Source of the DNA: Acidimicrobiales bacterium
GTDB taxonomy: Bacteria > Actinomycetota > Acidimicrobiia > Acidimicrobiales > Palsa-688
DNA: 64,000 bases
Assembly: GCA_036378675.1 (NCBI GenBank)
Contig: DASUWA010000033.1
Span: 1-64,000, forward strand
Reading direction: 5' to 3'
Positions within the stretch are counted from its first letter, which is position 1. The number at the start of each line of letters is the position of its first letter. Made by a program: the position numbers and the translations under genes. Below are positions 17,981-26,613 of this stretch, piece after piece. The notes beneath the pieces are model-generated. The model saw only the letters and a program-made list of their open reading frames with translations, did no database searches and was not told where the DNA came from.

Positions 17981-18312
17981 ATGGCAAAGATGCACGAGGT
18001 GTACGGGTTCAGCGCGGATCCGGAACAGGCCCGGGGGACTTCGTCGCGTACACGGTCGACCATCTTTTCGGGGACGTGTGGTGCAGGCCGGGCTTGGACG
18101 TCCCCGCCCGGCGCCTCATCACTGTTGGCGTTCTCGCCGCGCAGGGACACGAGGACCTCCTCGAAGTTCAGTTCGCAGCTGCTCTGAGCAACGGTGAGAT
18201 GGACGAGAGCACGCTTCGAGAGATCGTCCTGCAAGTCACGCATTACGTCGGTTGGGCGCTCGGCGCGAAGGCGAACAACGCTGCGGAACGAGCGATAGCG
18301 CGCCGCGCGTGA
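17981..18312 (+). pseudogene. Carboxymuconolactone decarboxylase family gene with a one-base frameshift
   Basis: Two frames together spell one CMD/AhpD-family protein of about 110 aa. From ATG 17981 the first frame reads AKMHEVYGFSADPEQARG. The family sequence then resumes in the next frame: GDFVAYTVDHLFGDVW, RRLITVGVLAAQGHEDLL, LREIVLQVTHYVGWALG. The switch coincides with a run of five Gs at 18033-18037; six would restore the frame. Either the gene is inactivated or the assembly lost a base. TTG 17924 and GTG 17942 are alternative starts. CMD proteins decarboxylate lactones or act as peroxiredoxin-like reductases. Context: downstream of a dehydrogenase. Confidence 0.8.
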
Positions 18313-18333
18313 GCCGGCGAGCACTTCGGCGTC

Positions 18334-19449
18334 TCAGCTCGGGTAGACGAGAACACCCCGGATGTTGCGACCCGCCCTCATGTCTTCGTAGCCCTCGTTG
18401 ATCCCGTCGAGGGGGTAGCGCCGCGTCACCATGCCTTCGAGGTCCAGTTGACCAGCCTGGTACAGCTGGGACAGCAAGGGGATGTCGACTCGCGGGTTGG
18501 CGGACCCGTACAGACACCCGAGGATCTCTTTCTCCATGAACACCAGATCGATCATGCTCAACTTGACGTCGACCTCGAACGCGCTGTGAACGTTGGTCAT
18601 CACGGCTCTGCCTCGTTTGGCCACCAACGACATCAAGGGGGCCACGAGGTCTCCCCGGCCGACGCCCATGGTTGCGACGAGCTTGTGGCACATCCGCCCT
18701 TGGGTCTCTTGTTGGATGAGCGGGAACGCCTCCTCGATCGACGCCACGGTGTGAGTGGCGCCGAAGCGCCGGGCGGCCTCCCATTTCTCGGTCTGTGGCT
18801 CGACGGCGAAGATTCGCCGAGCGCCGGCTAACCGGGCCCCTTGGACCGCCGCCGACCCGAGTCCGCCGATTCCGACGATGGCGACGTCCTCGCCCGGTTG
18901 GACTTGCGCCCGGTGGACCGCGGAGCCCCATCCGGTCGTGAACCCGCAACCCAGGAGCGCAGCAAGGTCGAGGGGGATATAGGGATCGATCTTGATGAAC
19001 GAGGCTTCGTTGCCCACGGTCCAGTGAGCGAAAGTGCCGACCATGCACATTGCCCGGAGATCCTGATCCCCGAGGTGATGGCGCGCTGTGCCATCGGATA
19101 TCTGCCAGCCGTCGGCGATGAACGCCCCGAGATCGCAGAGGTTTTGGTGGCCGGCGCTGCAGGATGGGCACCGACCGCAGGCCGGTAGGAAGCTGGTGAC
19201 CACGTGGTCGCCGGGGGCGAGATCGCGGACCCCGGGGCCGACAGCCTCGACCACCCCGGCGCCCTCATGCCCACCGACCATCGGAAGCGGCATCGGTGTG
19301 TCACCGGTCACGATGTGCTCCTCGGAGTGGCACATCCCCGATGCCGCCAGCCGTACGAGGACCTCACCCTGCCTGGGAGGGTCGAGTTCGATCCGTTCGA
19401 TCTTCCAGTCGGTCCCCGGTTCCCAGAGAACCGCCGCGTCAGTCTGCAC
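18334..19449 (-). CDS. NDMA-dependent (zinc, medium-chain) alcohol dehydrogenase
   Basis: The product is 371 aa from GTG 19449 after GGGGGAGGAG; this matches the family length, while the frame's upstream ATG would add 26 poorly conserved residues. Catalytic zinc ligands lie in GMCHSEEH and GGHEGAG; structural zinc cysteines lie in PACGRCPSCSAGHQNLC. The NAD fold is VAIVGIGGLGSAAVQGA. The long family-specific insert, GAFIADGWQISDGTARH, points to the actinobacterial group that uses an internal nicotinoprotein cofactor and mycofactocin as electron carrier. No mycofactocin genes are in the window. It oxidises primary alcohols. Confidence 0.88.
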   Translation of the reverse strand: MQTDAAVLWEPGTDWKIERIELDPPRQGEVLVRLAASGMCHSEEHIVTGDTPMPLPMVGGHEGAGVVEAVGPGVRDLAPGDHVVTSFLPACGRCPSCSAGHQNLCDLGAFIADGWQISDGTARHHLGDQDLRAMCMVGTFAHWTVGNEASFIKIDPYIPLDLAALLGCGFTTGWGSAVHRAQVQPGEDVAIVGIGGLGSAAVQGARLAGARRIFAVEPQTEKWEAARRFGATHTVASIEEAFPLIQQETQGRMCHKLVATMGVGRGDLVAPLMSLVAKRGRAVMTNVHSAFEVDVKLSMIDLVFMEKEILGCLYGSANPRVDIPLLSQLYQAGQLDLEGMVTRRYPLDGINEGYEDMRAGRNIRGVLVYPS

Positions 19450-19547
19450 GTATGACTCCTCCCCCGGTGGAGCTCTCCGGCTCCAGTCAACCCGGATTGC
19501 CGCGCGCAGACCATATCGAACAGCCACTTCGGCCGTATCTTTGGCGC

Positions 19548-19805
19548 ATGTGCCGGAACATCACGACCCTCAGAGGCCTCGAGCCGCCAGCAACCACCGA
19601 AGAGATCCGCGCGGCCGCTCTGCAATACGTCCGAAAGGTCAGCGGTGTTCAGACAGTGACGCCCCGAACGGCCGAAGCCGTAGATCGGGCAGTGGATCAG
19701 GTTGCGAGCGCAACGGCGGAGCTTCTGATGCAGCTTCCGCCGCGCCAGGTGCCTCCGGCCACCACCCCACCTCTTCGCCGGCTGGCCCAGAGATCCGGCC
19801 AGTAG
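19548..19805 (+). CDS. DUF2277 domain protein
   Basis: The product is 85 aa from ATG 19548. MCRNITTLRGLEPPAT at the N terminus and EEIRAAALQYVRKVSG after it match the DUF2277 family, small cytoplasmic helical proteins of unknown function found across actinobacteria, often with heat-shock or catabolic genes. The tail (PPRQVPPATTPPL) is proline-rich. Its stop codon lies within a 20-bp tandem duplication. It is divergent from the NDMA-alcohol dehydrogenase, about 100 bases apart. Confidence 0.85.
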   Translation: MCRNITTLRGLEPPATTEEIRAAALQYVRKVSGVQTVTPRTAEAVDRAVDQVASATAELLMQLPPRQVPPATTPPLRRLAQRSGQ

Positions 19806-19824
19806 CCCACAGATCCGGCCAGTA
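19785..19824 (+). repeat. 20-bp tandem duplication over the DUF2277 stop codon
   Basis: GCCCAGAGATCCGGCCAGTA (19785-19804) is followed at once by the same 20 bases with one change (AC for AG at bases 5-6). The first copy supplies TAG, so the second copy is untranslated. This may be a recent slippage event. Confidence 0.8.
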
Positions 19825-19961
19825 GATCGAGCCACTGGATCGATCAGGCCGTCCGCAGTTTCATCCTTAGGGCCGAGGCGCAAACCATCCTGAGATCGAT
19901 GACACCGAGGCGCGGTCGGCGCACGCTTACACCAGTTGCGTCCTCGACCCCCGGAGGAATC

Positions 19962-20327
19962 ATGAACCCCCACCCCACATCGACGGTCTCGCCGCTGGTT
20001 CTCCACGGCCGAATTGCGTTTGCGTCGTTCAGGCCAGGATCTGTGATCATCGACGGAGTCCTCGAGCCGGAGACGTCATATCCAGTCGATGGAGTCTTCT
20101 CCCTTCATGCCCGGCTCCCCTACTCCGCCTGGGCCGTGGCCGCCGCGGGCCTCGTCGAGACCTGGGCTGCCGCGGACGCGCCGATCGAACTCCGTTTCCG
20201 GTACTCGCACAGAAGGCAGCAGGTGCGAATCACCGACGGAGTGTCGTTCGTACTGTTTGACCTCCGGTCGGCTCCGGTTTTGCAGATAGGCGACGGCAGC
20301 GAATTTCGGCCGCCGATATGCGCGTGA
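19962..20327 (+). CDS. Hypothetical protein, 121 aa
   Basis: The ATG at 19962 follows CCGGAGGAATC, a good ribosome site; the frame is open further upstream but without support. The protein begins NPHPTSTVSPLVLHGRIAF and is beta-rich with no signal or membrane segment. Segments such as VITDGV-like RITDGVSFVLFDL and a central Trp (SAWAVAAAGLVETWAAAD) give a protein-like composition. I do not recognise the family. It sits 19 bases upstream of the Coq4-like gene, so they are probably co-transcribed. Confidence 0.65.
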   Translation: MNPHPTSTVSPLVLHGRIAFASFRPGSVIIDGVLEPETSYPVDGVFSLHARLPYSAWAVAAAGLVETWAAADAPIELRFRYSHRRQQVRITDGVSFVLFDLRSAPVLQIGDGSEFRPPICA

Positions 20328-20346
20328 CGATGACAAACTGACCTTC

Positions 20347-21486
20347 GTGCCGGTCCCGCTGCCCTCTCTGGACGCGACCAACCTCTCTGTACCCGACGCG
20401 GCAGAGGTAGCGATCGTCAGCCGGGCAGTCGCCACCGCGGCGGCGCCGCCAGGCGGGCTGACCGAAACTCAGCAGCTACTTGTTCGCTCGGTGCTGCTGG
20501 CCATGACCGGGCATCCTGCCGCCCTGGACCAGCCTCCTGTCACTGCACCAGAGCTTGCCGCTGCTCTGCGGAACAGAAACGAGGCGTACCGGTCTCGGAT
20601 CGTGCAGATCATGACCCTGGTCGGGCTTGTCCTTAGGCCCATCCCACAGGACGTGGCGGATCGGATAGCGGAGTACGCCGCGGAATTGTCGGTCGACGAA
20701 GGGATGGTTGAGGTCGCGCGGCAGTTCGCCGCTGGCAGCTTGGGTCTGGCGGCCTTCGACTTCAAACGCAACGGGTACACCGCGGGGTGGAGCTCCGAGG
20801 ACGCCGCCAACCTTCACACCACGGTGGAGATCTCCGACGCCTGGGACTTCGACTTGAACGACCCCGATCTTGCAGCCCGCTGGCGTGCCATGGAGAAACT
20901 CCCGGAGGAGTCGCTCGGACGCCGGGTGACCGACTTCTACCGAGCACGGGGGTTCAACTACCCCGGACTCGCCGGCTCCGCTCCGCCGCTTCTCGCTCAG
21001 CACGACTGGGTGCACGTTCTCGCCGACTACGGAACGACCGTCGAGTCCGAACTCGAAGTTTTCGCGTTCATTGCCCGCGCCAACGACGACCCCAGGGGAT
21101 TCTCCCTCCTCGCAATGGTCGTGTCCCTATTCGAGACCGGATACCTGCGATCGGGCGCCGGGCTCTTCGAGTCTTCGCCCGGTCATCTCTCCCGGACGGG
21201 GATGGCCGAACGGGTTGCCGACGCCATGTACCGAGGAGCGAAATGCTCGGGCAGCGTCGACTTCCTCGGACTCGACTGGTTCGAACTCGCAGATCTGCCG
21301 GTCGAGGACGCCTGCAGGCATTTCGGAGTGCTACCGAAGTCAGCCGAAGCTTTGAAGGCCGGGGCAGTCGGGCCCTGGGAGACGGGGGGAATCAGCCCGT
21401 TCCAGGTCCGGGCGGGCAAGATGTTGGCCGAATCCGACGGGCGCCCCTACGAACCATTCGGGGCGCGAGTGGCCGAAGTCACCTAA
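20347..21486 (+). CDS. Coq4-like protein with intact HDxxHx11E motif
   Basis: The product is 379 aa from GTG. The middle reads QHDWVHVLADYGTTVESELE: HD, two residues, H, eleven residues, E. That is the zinc motif that defines Coq4, the ubiquinone-biosynthesis protein. The following AFIARANDDPRGFSLLA and an aromatic C-terminal half fit the mostly helical Coq4 fold, though the N-terminal 200 residues are longer than in Coq4 and unassigned. No signal peptide or obvious membrane segment is seen. Actinobacteria normally use menaquinone, so the role is unclear: a prenyl-lipid or hydrophobic-substrate decarboxylase/hydroxylase is possible. The family call rests on the motif. Confidence 0.6.
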   Translation: MPVPLPSLDATNLSVPDAAEVAIVSRAVATAAAPPGGLTETQQLLVRSVLLAMTGHPAALDQPPVTAPELAAALRNRNEAYRSRIVQIMTLVGLVLRPIPQDVADRIAEYAAELSVDEGMVEVARQFAAGSLGLAAFDFKRNGYTAGWSSEDAANLHTTVEISDAWDFDLNDPDLAARWRAMEKLPEESLGRRVTDFYRARGFNYPGLAGSAPPLLAQHDWVHVLADYGTTVESELEVFAFIARANDDPRGFSLLAMVVSLFETGYLRSGAGLFESSPGHLSRTGMAERVADAMYRGAKCSGSVDFLGLDWFELADLPVEDACRHFGVLPKSAEALKAGAVGPWETGGISPFQVRAGKMLAESDGRPYEPFGARVAEVT

Positions 21487-21495
21487 CGAGCCGGA

Positions 21496-23853
21496 TCAAT
21501 CTCGGTGGTGTCTGCGGGTCGGCTCACGCCCGGGGGGCTGCGTCGGGCGGGGCAGTCGAGTTCGAGGAGGCAACGAACGGCGTTCGACGGCGTCGCTTGA
21601 AAGGCTTAGCTCCTCGTCGTAGTGCCAGATGGAAAGATCGTCGCCAGAGAGCAGTTCGTAAGACGCGTTTCCCTCGGAAAGGCTCACTTTTATCCGCCTA
21701 CCCCTATAGGTGATCCGAAAATGAAGCGCCAGCAGGCTGTCGGGTAGACGCGGATGGAACACAATCCGGTTCTCCTCTATCCGTAGGCCTCCGAGACCCT
21801 CGACAAGCGCCACCCAGGAGCCCGCGAGCGATGCCATGTGCAGACCATCTCGGGTGTTGTGCTCCAGATCCATCAAGTCGACGAGAGCAGCTTCTCCGAC
21901 GTAGTCGTAGGCAAGGCCAAGATGCTCGGTCTCCGCCGCCATGACAGCTTGGGTGCACGCGGACAGAGAGGAGTCTCGGACAGTGAGACGCTCGTAGTAG
22001 GCAAAGTTGCGCACCTTGTCCTCTGCCGTGAAGAAGTCCCCCCTCAGGTGCATCGCGAGCACTAGGTCGGCCTGCTTGGCGACTTGCTTGCGGTACAGAT
22101 CGAAGTACGGGAAGTGCAGCAGAAGCGGGTACTGATCCGCGGTGGTGGCGGCGAAGTCCCAAACTTGGTGGTCGGTGAATCCGTCGGCCTGAGGATGCAC
22201 CCCAAGCGTCTGATCGTAAGGGATGAACACGTCGGCGGCGGCGTCCCGCCACGAGGCGACCTCCTCGTCGGTGACGCCAAGCTTGCCGGCGCTCCCTGGA
22301 TGACGCATGCAGGCGTCGGCCGCGGCGATGAGGTTCTGCTGCGCCATCAGATTGGTGTAGATGTTGTTGTCTGCGATGGCGCTGTACTCGTCGGGACCGG
22401 TGACTCCGTCGATCCGGAAGGTTCCGTCCATGTGATGGTGCCCGACCGTTCGCCAAAGCCTGGCAGTCTCGACCAGAAGTTCTACGCCGATCTCAGCTTC
22501 GAACTCGTCGTCCCCGGTGACGCGCACGTAGCGGACAACGGAGTGGGCAATATCAGCTCCGATATGGAACGCGGCGGTGCCGGCAGGCCAGTACGCCGAG
22601 CACTCGGCCCCGTTGATCGTCCGCCACGGGAACGCCGCACCCGATAAGCGAAGCTGCTGGGCCCGCTCCCGCGCAGCAGGCAGTGTGGCGTGACGCCACC
22701 TGAGCGAGTCCGCCACGGCTTCGGGGCGGGATAGACCCAACAGGCTGTGAACGTAGATCTCGGTGTCCCAGAACGCATGGCCCTCGTATCCGGTTCCGGT
22801 GAGCCCTTTGGCTGCGATCGGCCTGCGCTCGGCCCGCGCGGCAGCCTGGAGGATATGAAACATGGCGAACCGGACCGCTTGTTGAACCTCTGAGTCACCG
22901 TCTATCTCGACGTCCGCCCCCGACCAGAAGTCGTCGAGGAACTCGCGCTGTCCCTTGAGGAGGCCCTCCCAGCCGGTCCGGCTTGCAGCCTGCACGGCGC
23001 CACGCGCCTGGTCGTGCAAGGCGGGTTCGGACCGCTCCGCGGACCACCCGTAAGCCAGCATCTTCGTGACGACGAGGCTCTCGGACGACTGCAGGGTCGT
23101 CATCACGTTGGTCCTGGCGACGTCATCGATGGCCTCGGAAGTGACCTCCGTGTCGTCGGGGCCGGCGACGCTATGGTCCATTGTCGCCACCACGAGCAGG
23201 CCGCTTCGACGAACCCGATGAGCCAGCAAGGCCGACGAGCCCATTGCGAGCGCAGCGTGCGACTCCAGAGGCTGGTCGAGGATCGCCGAAACCCGCGGGT
23301 CCTCGGCCGGTCTTGCCGGCATGGCCTCGTTGGCAACAAGCTCGGACTGAACCACTATCTGAACCGAACGGTCGAGCGGCGTCACCTCATATCTGATGGC
23401 GGCCACCGAACGCTGAACGAGTGACACGAGCCGCGTCGAGGTCACCTGCACCCGCGCGCCGGACGGGCTGCGCCACTCGACCTCCCGGTGGAGGAACCCT
23501 CCCCTCAGATCGAGGACCCTGCGGTGGCTCAGCAGCTCGCCGTATCGAACGTCGAACGGTTCGTCGTCTACGAGCAGCCGGATCACTTTGCCATTGGTTA
23601 CGTTGACCATGGTCTGCCCGGACTCGGGGTTTCCGTAGCCGGCTTCGGCGTACGGGAGGGGGCGCAGCTCGTAAACCGAGTTGAGGTAGGTGCCGGGCAG
23701 GCCGTAGGGCTCTCCCTCGTCGAGGTTCCCTCGCATTCCGATGTGGCCGTTGGACAAAGCGAACACCGATTCGGTCTGAGCCAGAACGCTCAGGTCGAGC
23801 GAGGATTCGGTTACCGACCAGGGGTCGACCGCGAAGGCAGGATGGGCAAACAC
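21496..23853 (-). CDS. GH65 glycoside phosphorylase (maltose/trehalose/kojibiose type)
   Basis: The product is 785 aa, standard for GH65. The N-terminal beta-sandwich starts with PWSVTESSLDLSVLAQTES and SNGHIGMRGNLDEGEPYG. The (alpha/alpha)6 barrel contains GYEGHAFWDTEIYVHS and the catalytic acid Glu489 in VTGPDEYSAI. KQADLVLAMHLRGD and the small C-terminal beta domain (RGRRIKVSL) complete the fold. It splits an alpha-glucobiose with phosphate to give beta-glucose-1-phosphate and glucose, which the adjacent beta-phosphoglucomutase would convert. Two bases separate the pair, so they form an operon. Which disaccharide is used is not readable here. The C-terminal 35 residues (RRSLPPRTRLPRPTQPP) are a basic extension. 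Confidence 0.9.
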   Translation of the reverse strand: MFAHPAFAVDPWSVTESSLDLSVLAQTESVFALSNGHIGMRGNLDEGEPYGLPGTYLNSVYELRPLPYAEAGYGNPESGQTMVNVTNGKVIRLLVDDEPFDVRYGELLSHRRVLDLRGGFLHREVEWRSPSGARVQVTSTRLVSLVQRSVAAIRYEVTPLDRSVQIVVQSELVANEAMPARPAEDPRVSAILDQPLESHAALAMGSSALLAHRVRRSGLLVVATMDHSVAGPDDTEVTSEAIDDVARTNVMTTLQSSESLVVTKMLAYGWSAERSEPALHDQARGAVQAASRTGWEGLLKGQREFLDDFWSGADVEIDGDSEVQQAVRFAMFHILQAAARAERRPIAAKGLTGTGYEGHAFWDTEIYVHSLLGLSRPEAVADSLRWRHATLPAARERAQQLRLSGAAFPWRTINGAECSAYWPAGTAAFHIGADIAHSVVRYVRVTGDDEFEAEIGVELLVETARLWRTVGHHHMDGTFRIDGVTGPDEYSAIADNNIYTNLMAQQNLIAAADACMRHPGSAGKLGVTDEEVASWRDAAADVFIPYDQTLGVHPQADGFTDHQVWDFAATTADQYPLLLHFPYFDLYRKQVAKQADLVLAMHLRGDFFTAEDKVRNFAYYERLTVRDSSLSACTQAVMAAETEHLGLAYDYVGEAALVDLMDLEHNTRDGLHMASLAGSWVALVEGLGGLRIEENRIVFHPRLPDSLLALHFRITYRGRRIKVSLSEGNASYELLSGDDLSIWHYDEELSLSSDAVERRSLPPRTRLPRPTQPPGREPTRRHHRD

Positions 23854-23855
23854 AG

Positions 23856-24596
23856 CTAACCGATCAGCTCGGCGAGATCCGTGACCACGATGTCCGCACC
23901 GTGAGCGGCAAGTGCGTTCGACTGACCTACCCGATCCACCCCGACCACCAAGCCGAATCTGCCCGCGCGTCCCGCCTCGACTCCCGCCAGCGCGTCCTCG
24001 AATACCGCCGCGGCGGAAGGATCCACGCCGAGCCCCCGGGCCGCCGCCAGGTAGGTGTCCGGAGCCGGCTTGCCCGCCAAGTGGTCGCGTTCCGCGACGA
24101 TTCCGTCGACCACCTCGTCGAACATTCCCTCCAGACCCCCGACCCTGAGCACTTCTGACGTGTTGGCACTGGAGGATACGACCGCCGTGGCCAACTGCCG
24201 GCGGCGGACTTCCTGCAGGAAACGAAGTGATCCGGGATACACAGTCACCCCCCGCTCCTTGATCAGATGCAACACCAGATCATTCTTCCGATTAGACAGC
24301 CCGTAGATGGTCTCGGTTCCCGCCGGATCCTGCGGTTTTCCCTCTGGTAGGTCGATCCCGCGAGAACGCAAGAACTCGCGAGTCCCGTCGAGCCGGGGTC
24401 GCCCGTCGACGTACTGGTCGTAGTCGATGACCGAGTCGAACGGGACGAAGGGCTCGTTGTTGTTAGTCGCACGCTTGCCCAGGTATTCGTCGAACATCTG
24501 CTTCCAGGCAGCTGCGTGAAGCTCGGCGGTGCTGGTCAGGACCCCATCCATGTCGAACAGGCAGGCCGTGATGCGTCGGGGCAGACGGACGGGCAC
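23856..24596 (-). CDS. Beta-phosphoglucomutase family HAD enzyme
   Basis: The product is 246 aa from GTG 24596. The HAD motif I is FDMDGVLTST with nucleophile Asp15 and acid/base Asp17. The helical cap follows (AWKQMFDEYLGKR, then DYDQYVDGRPRLDGT, where the beta-PGM-specific loop sits). Motif II is VVSSSANT, motif III lies near GKPAPDTYLAA, and motif IV is VFEDALAGVEAG. It converts beta-glucose-1-phosphate to glucose-6-phosphate through a beta-1,6-bisphosphate. It is co-transcribed with the GH65 gene, upstream of it. Only 11 bases separate its start from the divergent alkyltransferase-like gene. Confidence 0.88.
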   Translation of the reverse strand: MPVRLPRRITACLFDMDGVLTSTAELHAAAWKQMFDEYLGKRATNNNEPFVPFDSVIDYDQYVDGRPRLDGTREFLRSRGIDLPEGKPQDPAGTETIYGLSNRKNDLVLHLIKERGVTVYPGSLRFLQEVRRRQLATAVVSSSANTSEVLRVGGLEGMFDEVVDGIVAERDHLAGKPAPDTYLAAARGLGVDPSAAAVFEDALAGVEAGRAGRFGLVVGVDRVGQSNALAAHGADIVVTDLAELIG

Positions 24597-24607
24597 AATG
24601 CGAGACT

Positions 24608-24934
24608 ATGGCGGTCAATCCTCGCTCGCGCTCCCAACTGAACTCCCGTTCGAACGTTCCGGTGTCTGCAGACTCGCGTGAAGCACTAATCCTCGACAGG
24701 ATCAAGGCGATACCTCAAGGATTCGTTCGCACCTACGGTGACATCTACCCGACGGCTCCGCGGCTGGTGGGCCGTGTGCTGGCAGCCACCACCGAGGATC
24801 TGCCATGGCATCGGGTGGTCCGAGCAAACGGGTCAGTCGCGAAGGGTTCGAGGCAGCTGAGGTTGCTCCGGCAGGAAGGAGTCCCGCTGCGGGGAGACCG
24901 TGTCGACCTCGCTCAGGCTCGGATGCCGTACTAA
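24608..24934 (+). CDS. Alkyltransferase-like protein (MGMT fold, no acceptor cysteine)
   Basis: The product is 108 aa. The DNA-binding part of O6-alkylguanine-DNA alkyltransferase is present: IKAIPQGFVRTYGDIYPTA, helix-turn-helix VGRVLAATT, then LPWHRVVRANGSVAKG. The active-site PCHR of true transferases is PWHR here, so the cysteine acceptor is replaced by Trp. Such ATL proteins bind alkylated guanine, bend DNA and hand it to nucleotide-excision repair rather than repairing it directly. It converges with the ABM gene, ends overlapping by four bases. Confidence 0.85.
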   Translation: MAVNPRSRSQLNSRSNVPVSADSREALILDRIKAIPQGFVRTYGDIYPTAPRLVGRVLAATTEDLPWHRVVRANGSVAKGSRQLRLLRQEGVPLRGDRVDLAQARMPY

Positions 24935-25257
24935 GCGGACCGGAAGCCCCGGTGACTTAGCTGCTCGCAGACCGATATGGAGTACTCCTCGTAGTACTTC
25001 TCGCGTCCGTGACGCTGGGCGACGACGTGCTCAGGGTCGTCTCGCCAAGCATCCTGATGTTCCCGCGTCTCGAAGGTGATGATTGACACGCGTTCACCGT
25101 CGGGAGCGGTGAACGTCTTCAAATCCACGAATCCCGGCATCGCGCGGGCTCGCGACTCCATCCGGGCGGCTTCTTCGCCGTATCCGAGTTGGTCCGCATC
25201 GGGCCGGAGCCTCGAACGAAAAATGGTCACGATGCGGCTGGCGCCTGCGGGTTGCAT
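24931..25257 (-). CDS. Antibiotic biosynthesis monooxygenase (ABM) domain protein
   Basis: The product is 108 aa from ATG 25257. The ferredoxin-like alpha/beta ABM barrel is seen as IVTIFRSRLRPDA, an Ala/Met-rich helix (ARAMPGFVDLKTF), GERVSIITFETREHQDAWRDD, then HVVAQRHGREKYYEEYS. Members oxidise small aromatic or polyketide substrates without cofactor, or simply bind them. Its 3' end overlaps the convergent alkyltransferase-like gene. There is a 63-base gap to the VOC gene upstream. Confidence 0.8.
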   Translation of the reverse strand: MQPAGASRIVTIFRSRLRPDADQLGYGEEAARMESRARAMPGFVDLKTFTAPDGERVSIITFETREHQDAWRDDPEHVVAQRHGREKYYEEYSISVCEQLSHRGFRSA

Positions 25258-25320
25258 GCGACCAGATTGCCGGAGCCCGGAGGTGAGCGACGACTCAATA
25301 CGCCGCCGCCTGCATCGGGG

Positions 25321-26613
25321 TTACAGCTGCCCGAGGTAGAAGCGGGTGCCCTGGTCGTCCTCGCACTCGGCGCTGATCCCGTAAGGCTGTTGCTCGGGAT
25401 CGGTCGATTGCCCACCGAGGGCACGCACCCGGCCAACCGCACGCTGGATGTCGTCCACCCGGTACATGGGCATGATGAAACTCCGTTCGTGTCCCCCGCT
25501 CAGGCCGGTCATGGGCACGGGACCTTCGGCGCCCCAGCCGTCCTCGACCCGTCCAGGGCGCCACCGCCAACCGAGCACCGAACCGTAGAAGTCCCTCGCC
25601 GCTGATGAATCGGGCACGTACATGGTGATGTACGCCAGGTCGCCCGGTCGCCCGCTTTCGGGAGGCGGCGGGTCCCCAGCCCGTCCAACTCCCCCGGGCG
25701 GCTCGAACAGCGCGAACTCGAGACCCTGGTTGTCCCTGCACATCGCCGTCGGGCCCCATGGCTCGTTGACCGGCTCCGCGGCGGAACCCCCCGAAGCCCG
25801 AACCGCTTCGAGAGTGGGTCCGAGGTCAGCGACGGCGTAGCAGAGGAACAGCGTCGGGTCGGGATGGCGAGGGTCGATGCCGTGAGGGAGCGAGAGCCCC
25901 CGCACCGCCCACCCCCACGTTCCGTCGTTGGGCTCGAACTCCCAGCCGAGCACCTCGGAGAAGAACCGCGATGCGCGTTCGGCGTCGCGAACCCAAAGCG
26001 ACGCGTACCCGACGTCGCCGTGCCTGATGCGAACGTAAGTACGAGGCGCCGAGGGCTCGGTCGAGATCAGCCACCTGTGCCCGAACGGATCTCGGATTAC
26101 TCCGTTTCGTCCGTAGTCGTAATCGAGAACGTCACGTTCCAAGCTGGCGCCGGCGTCGACCGCCCGCGAGACCACTTCGTCGACGTTCGGAACACTGGCG
26201 TAGATGGTCACGGGGACTCCGCCCGCCGGTGATGGGGCCACGACACCGATCTCGGGGTATTCCTCGGAGAGCATCAGCAGGCCGCCGTTCGGGATCTCCA
26301 GCTCCGCGTGGCCGATACGGCCGTCCGGCATGACAATCGGCGAGCCGCGCAGGCGCGCACCAAGCGCCTCGCGATACCAGTCGATAGCGCGCTGCGCCCC
26401 AGCGACCGCGAGGTAAGGGAGGACCCGGACCTCCCCAGTTACAACGGCGGGGGACGGCGCAACTTCGACGTCTTCAAGGGTGAGATCTGACACGGTGACT
26501 CCTTTCGGGAGGTCGAACGCCTTCAAGAGGCGGGAACGGAGACGGTCGGAAAACTCCGGATCCGGAAGCTGAGCTTCGGACGGCACTCGGAGGGCATCGA
26601 AGGGGTCAGCCAT
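25321..26613 (-). CDS. Multi-unit VOC protein with an ECF-linked N-terminal segment
   Basis: The product is 430 aa from the ATG at 26613, which overlaps the ECF sigma stop by eight bases after CAGGAGGACTGC. Residues 1-40 (DPFDALRVPSEAQLPDPEF, then DRLRSRLLKAF) form a leader I associate with genes next to ECF sigma factors. Three VOC/glyoxalase units follow: VLPYLAVAGAQRAIDWYR, then VGYASLWVRDAERASRFF, then LAYITMYVPDSSAARDFYG. Each shows the metal-chelate beta pattern. The genes are co-transcribed, so the protein is probably a target or modulator of the sigma factor. The substrate is unknown. Confidence 0.82.
   Translation of the reverse strand: MADPFDALRVPSEAQLPDPEFSDRLRSRLLKAFDLPKGVTVSDLTLEDVEVAPSPAVVTGEVRVLPYLAVAGAQRAIDWYREALGARLRGSPIVMPDGRIGHAELEIPNGGLLMLSEEYPEIGVVAPSPAGGVPVTIYASVPNVDEVVSRAVDAGASLERDVLDYDYGRNGVIRDPFGHRWLISTEPSAPRTYVRIRHGDVGYASLWVRDAERASRFFSEVLGWEFEPNDGTWGWAVRGLSLPHGIDPRHPDPTLFLCYAVADLGPTLEAVRASGGSAAEPVNEPWGPTAMCRDNQGLEFALFEPPGGVGRAGDPPPPESGRPGDLAYITMYVPDSSAARDFYGSVLGWRWRPGRVEDGWGAEGPVPMTGLSGGHERSFIMPMYRVDDIQRAVGRVRALGGQSTDPEQQPYGISAECEDDQGTRFYLGQL

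Noticed and set aside
18236-19171. Minus-strand frame (311 aa) overlapping the NDMA-dependent alcohol dehydrogenase in another frame.
   Set aside because: The alcohol dehydrogenase frame carries zinc and NAD motifs; this other frame is Arg/Gly-rich with no domain.
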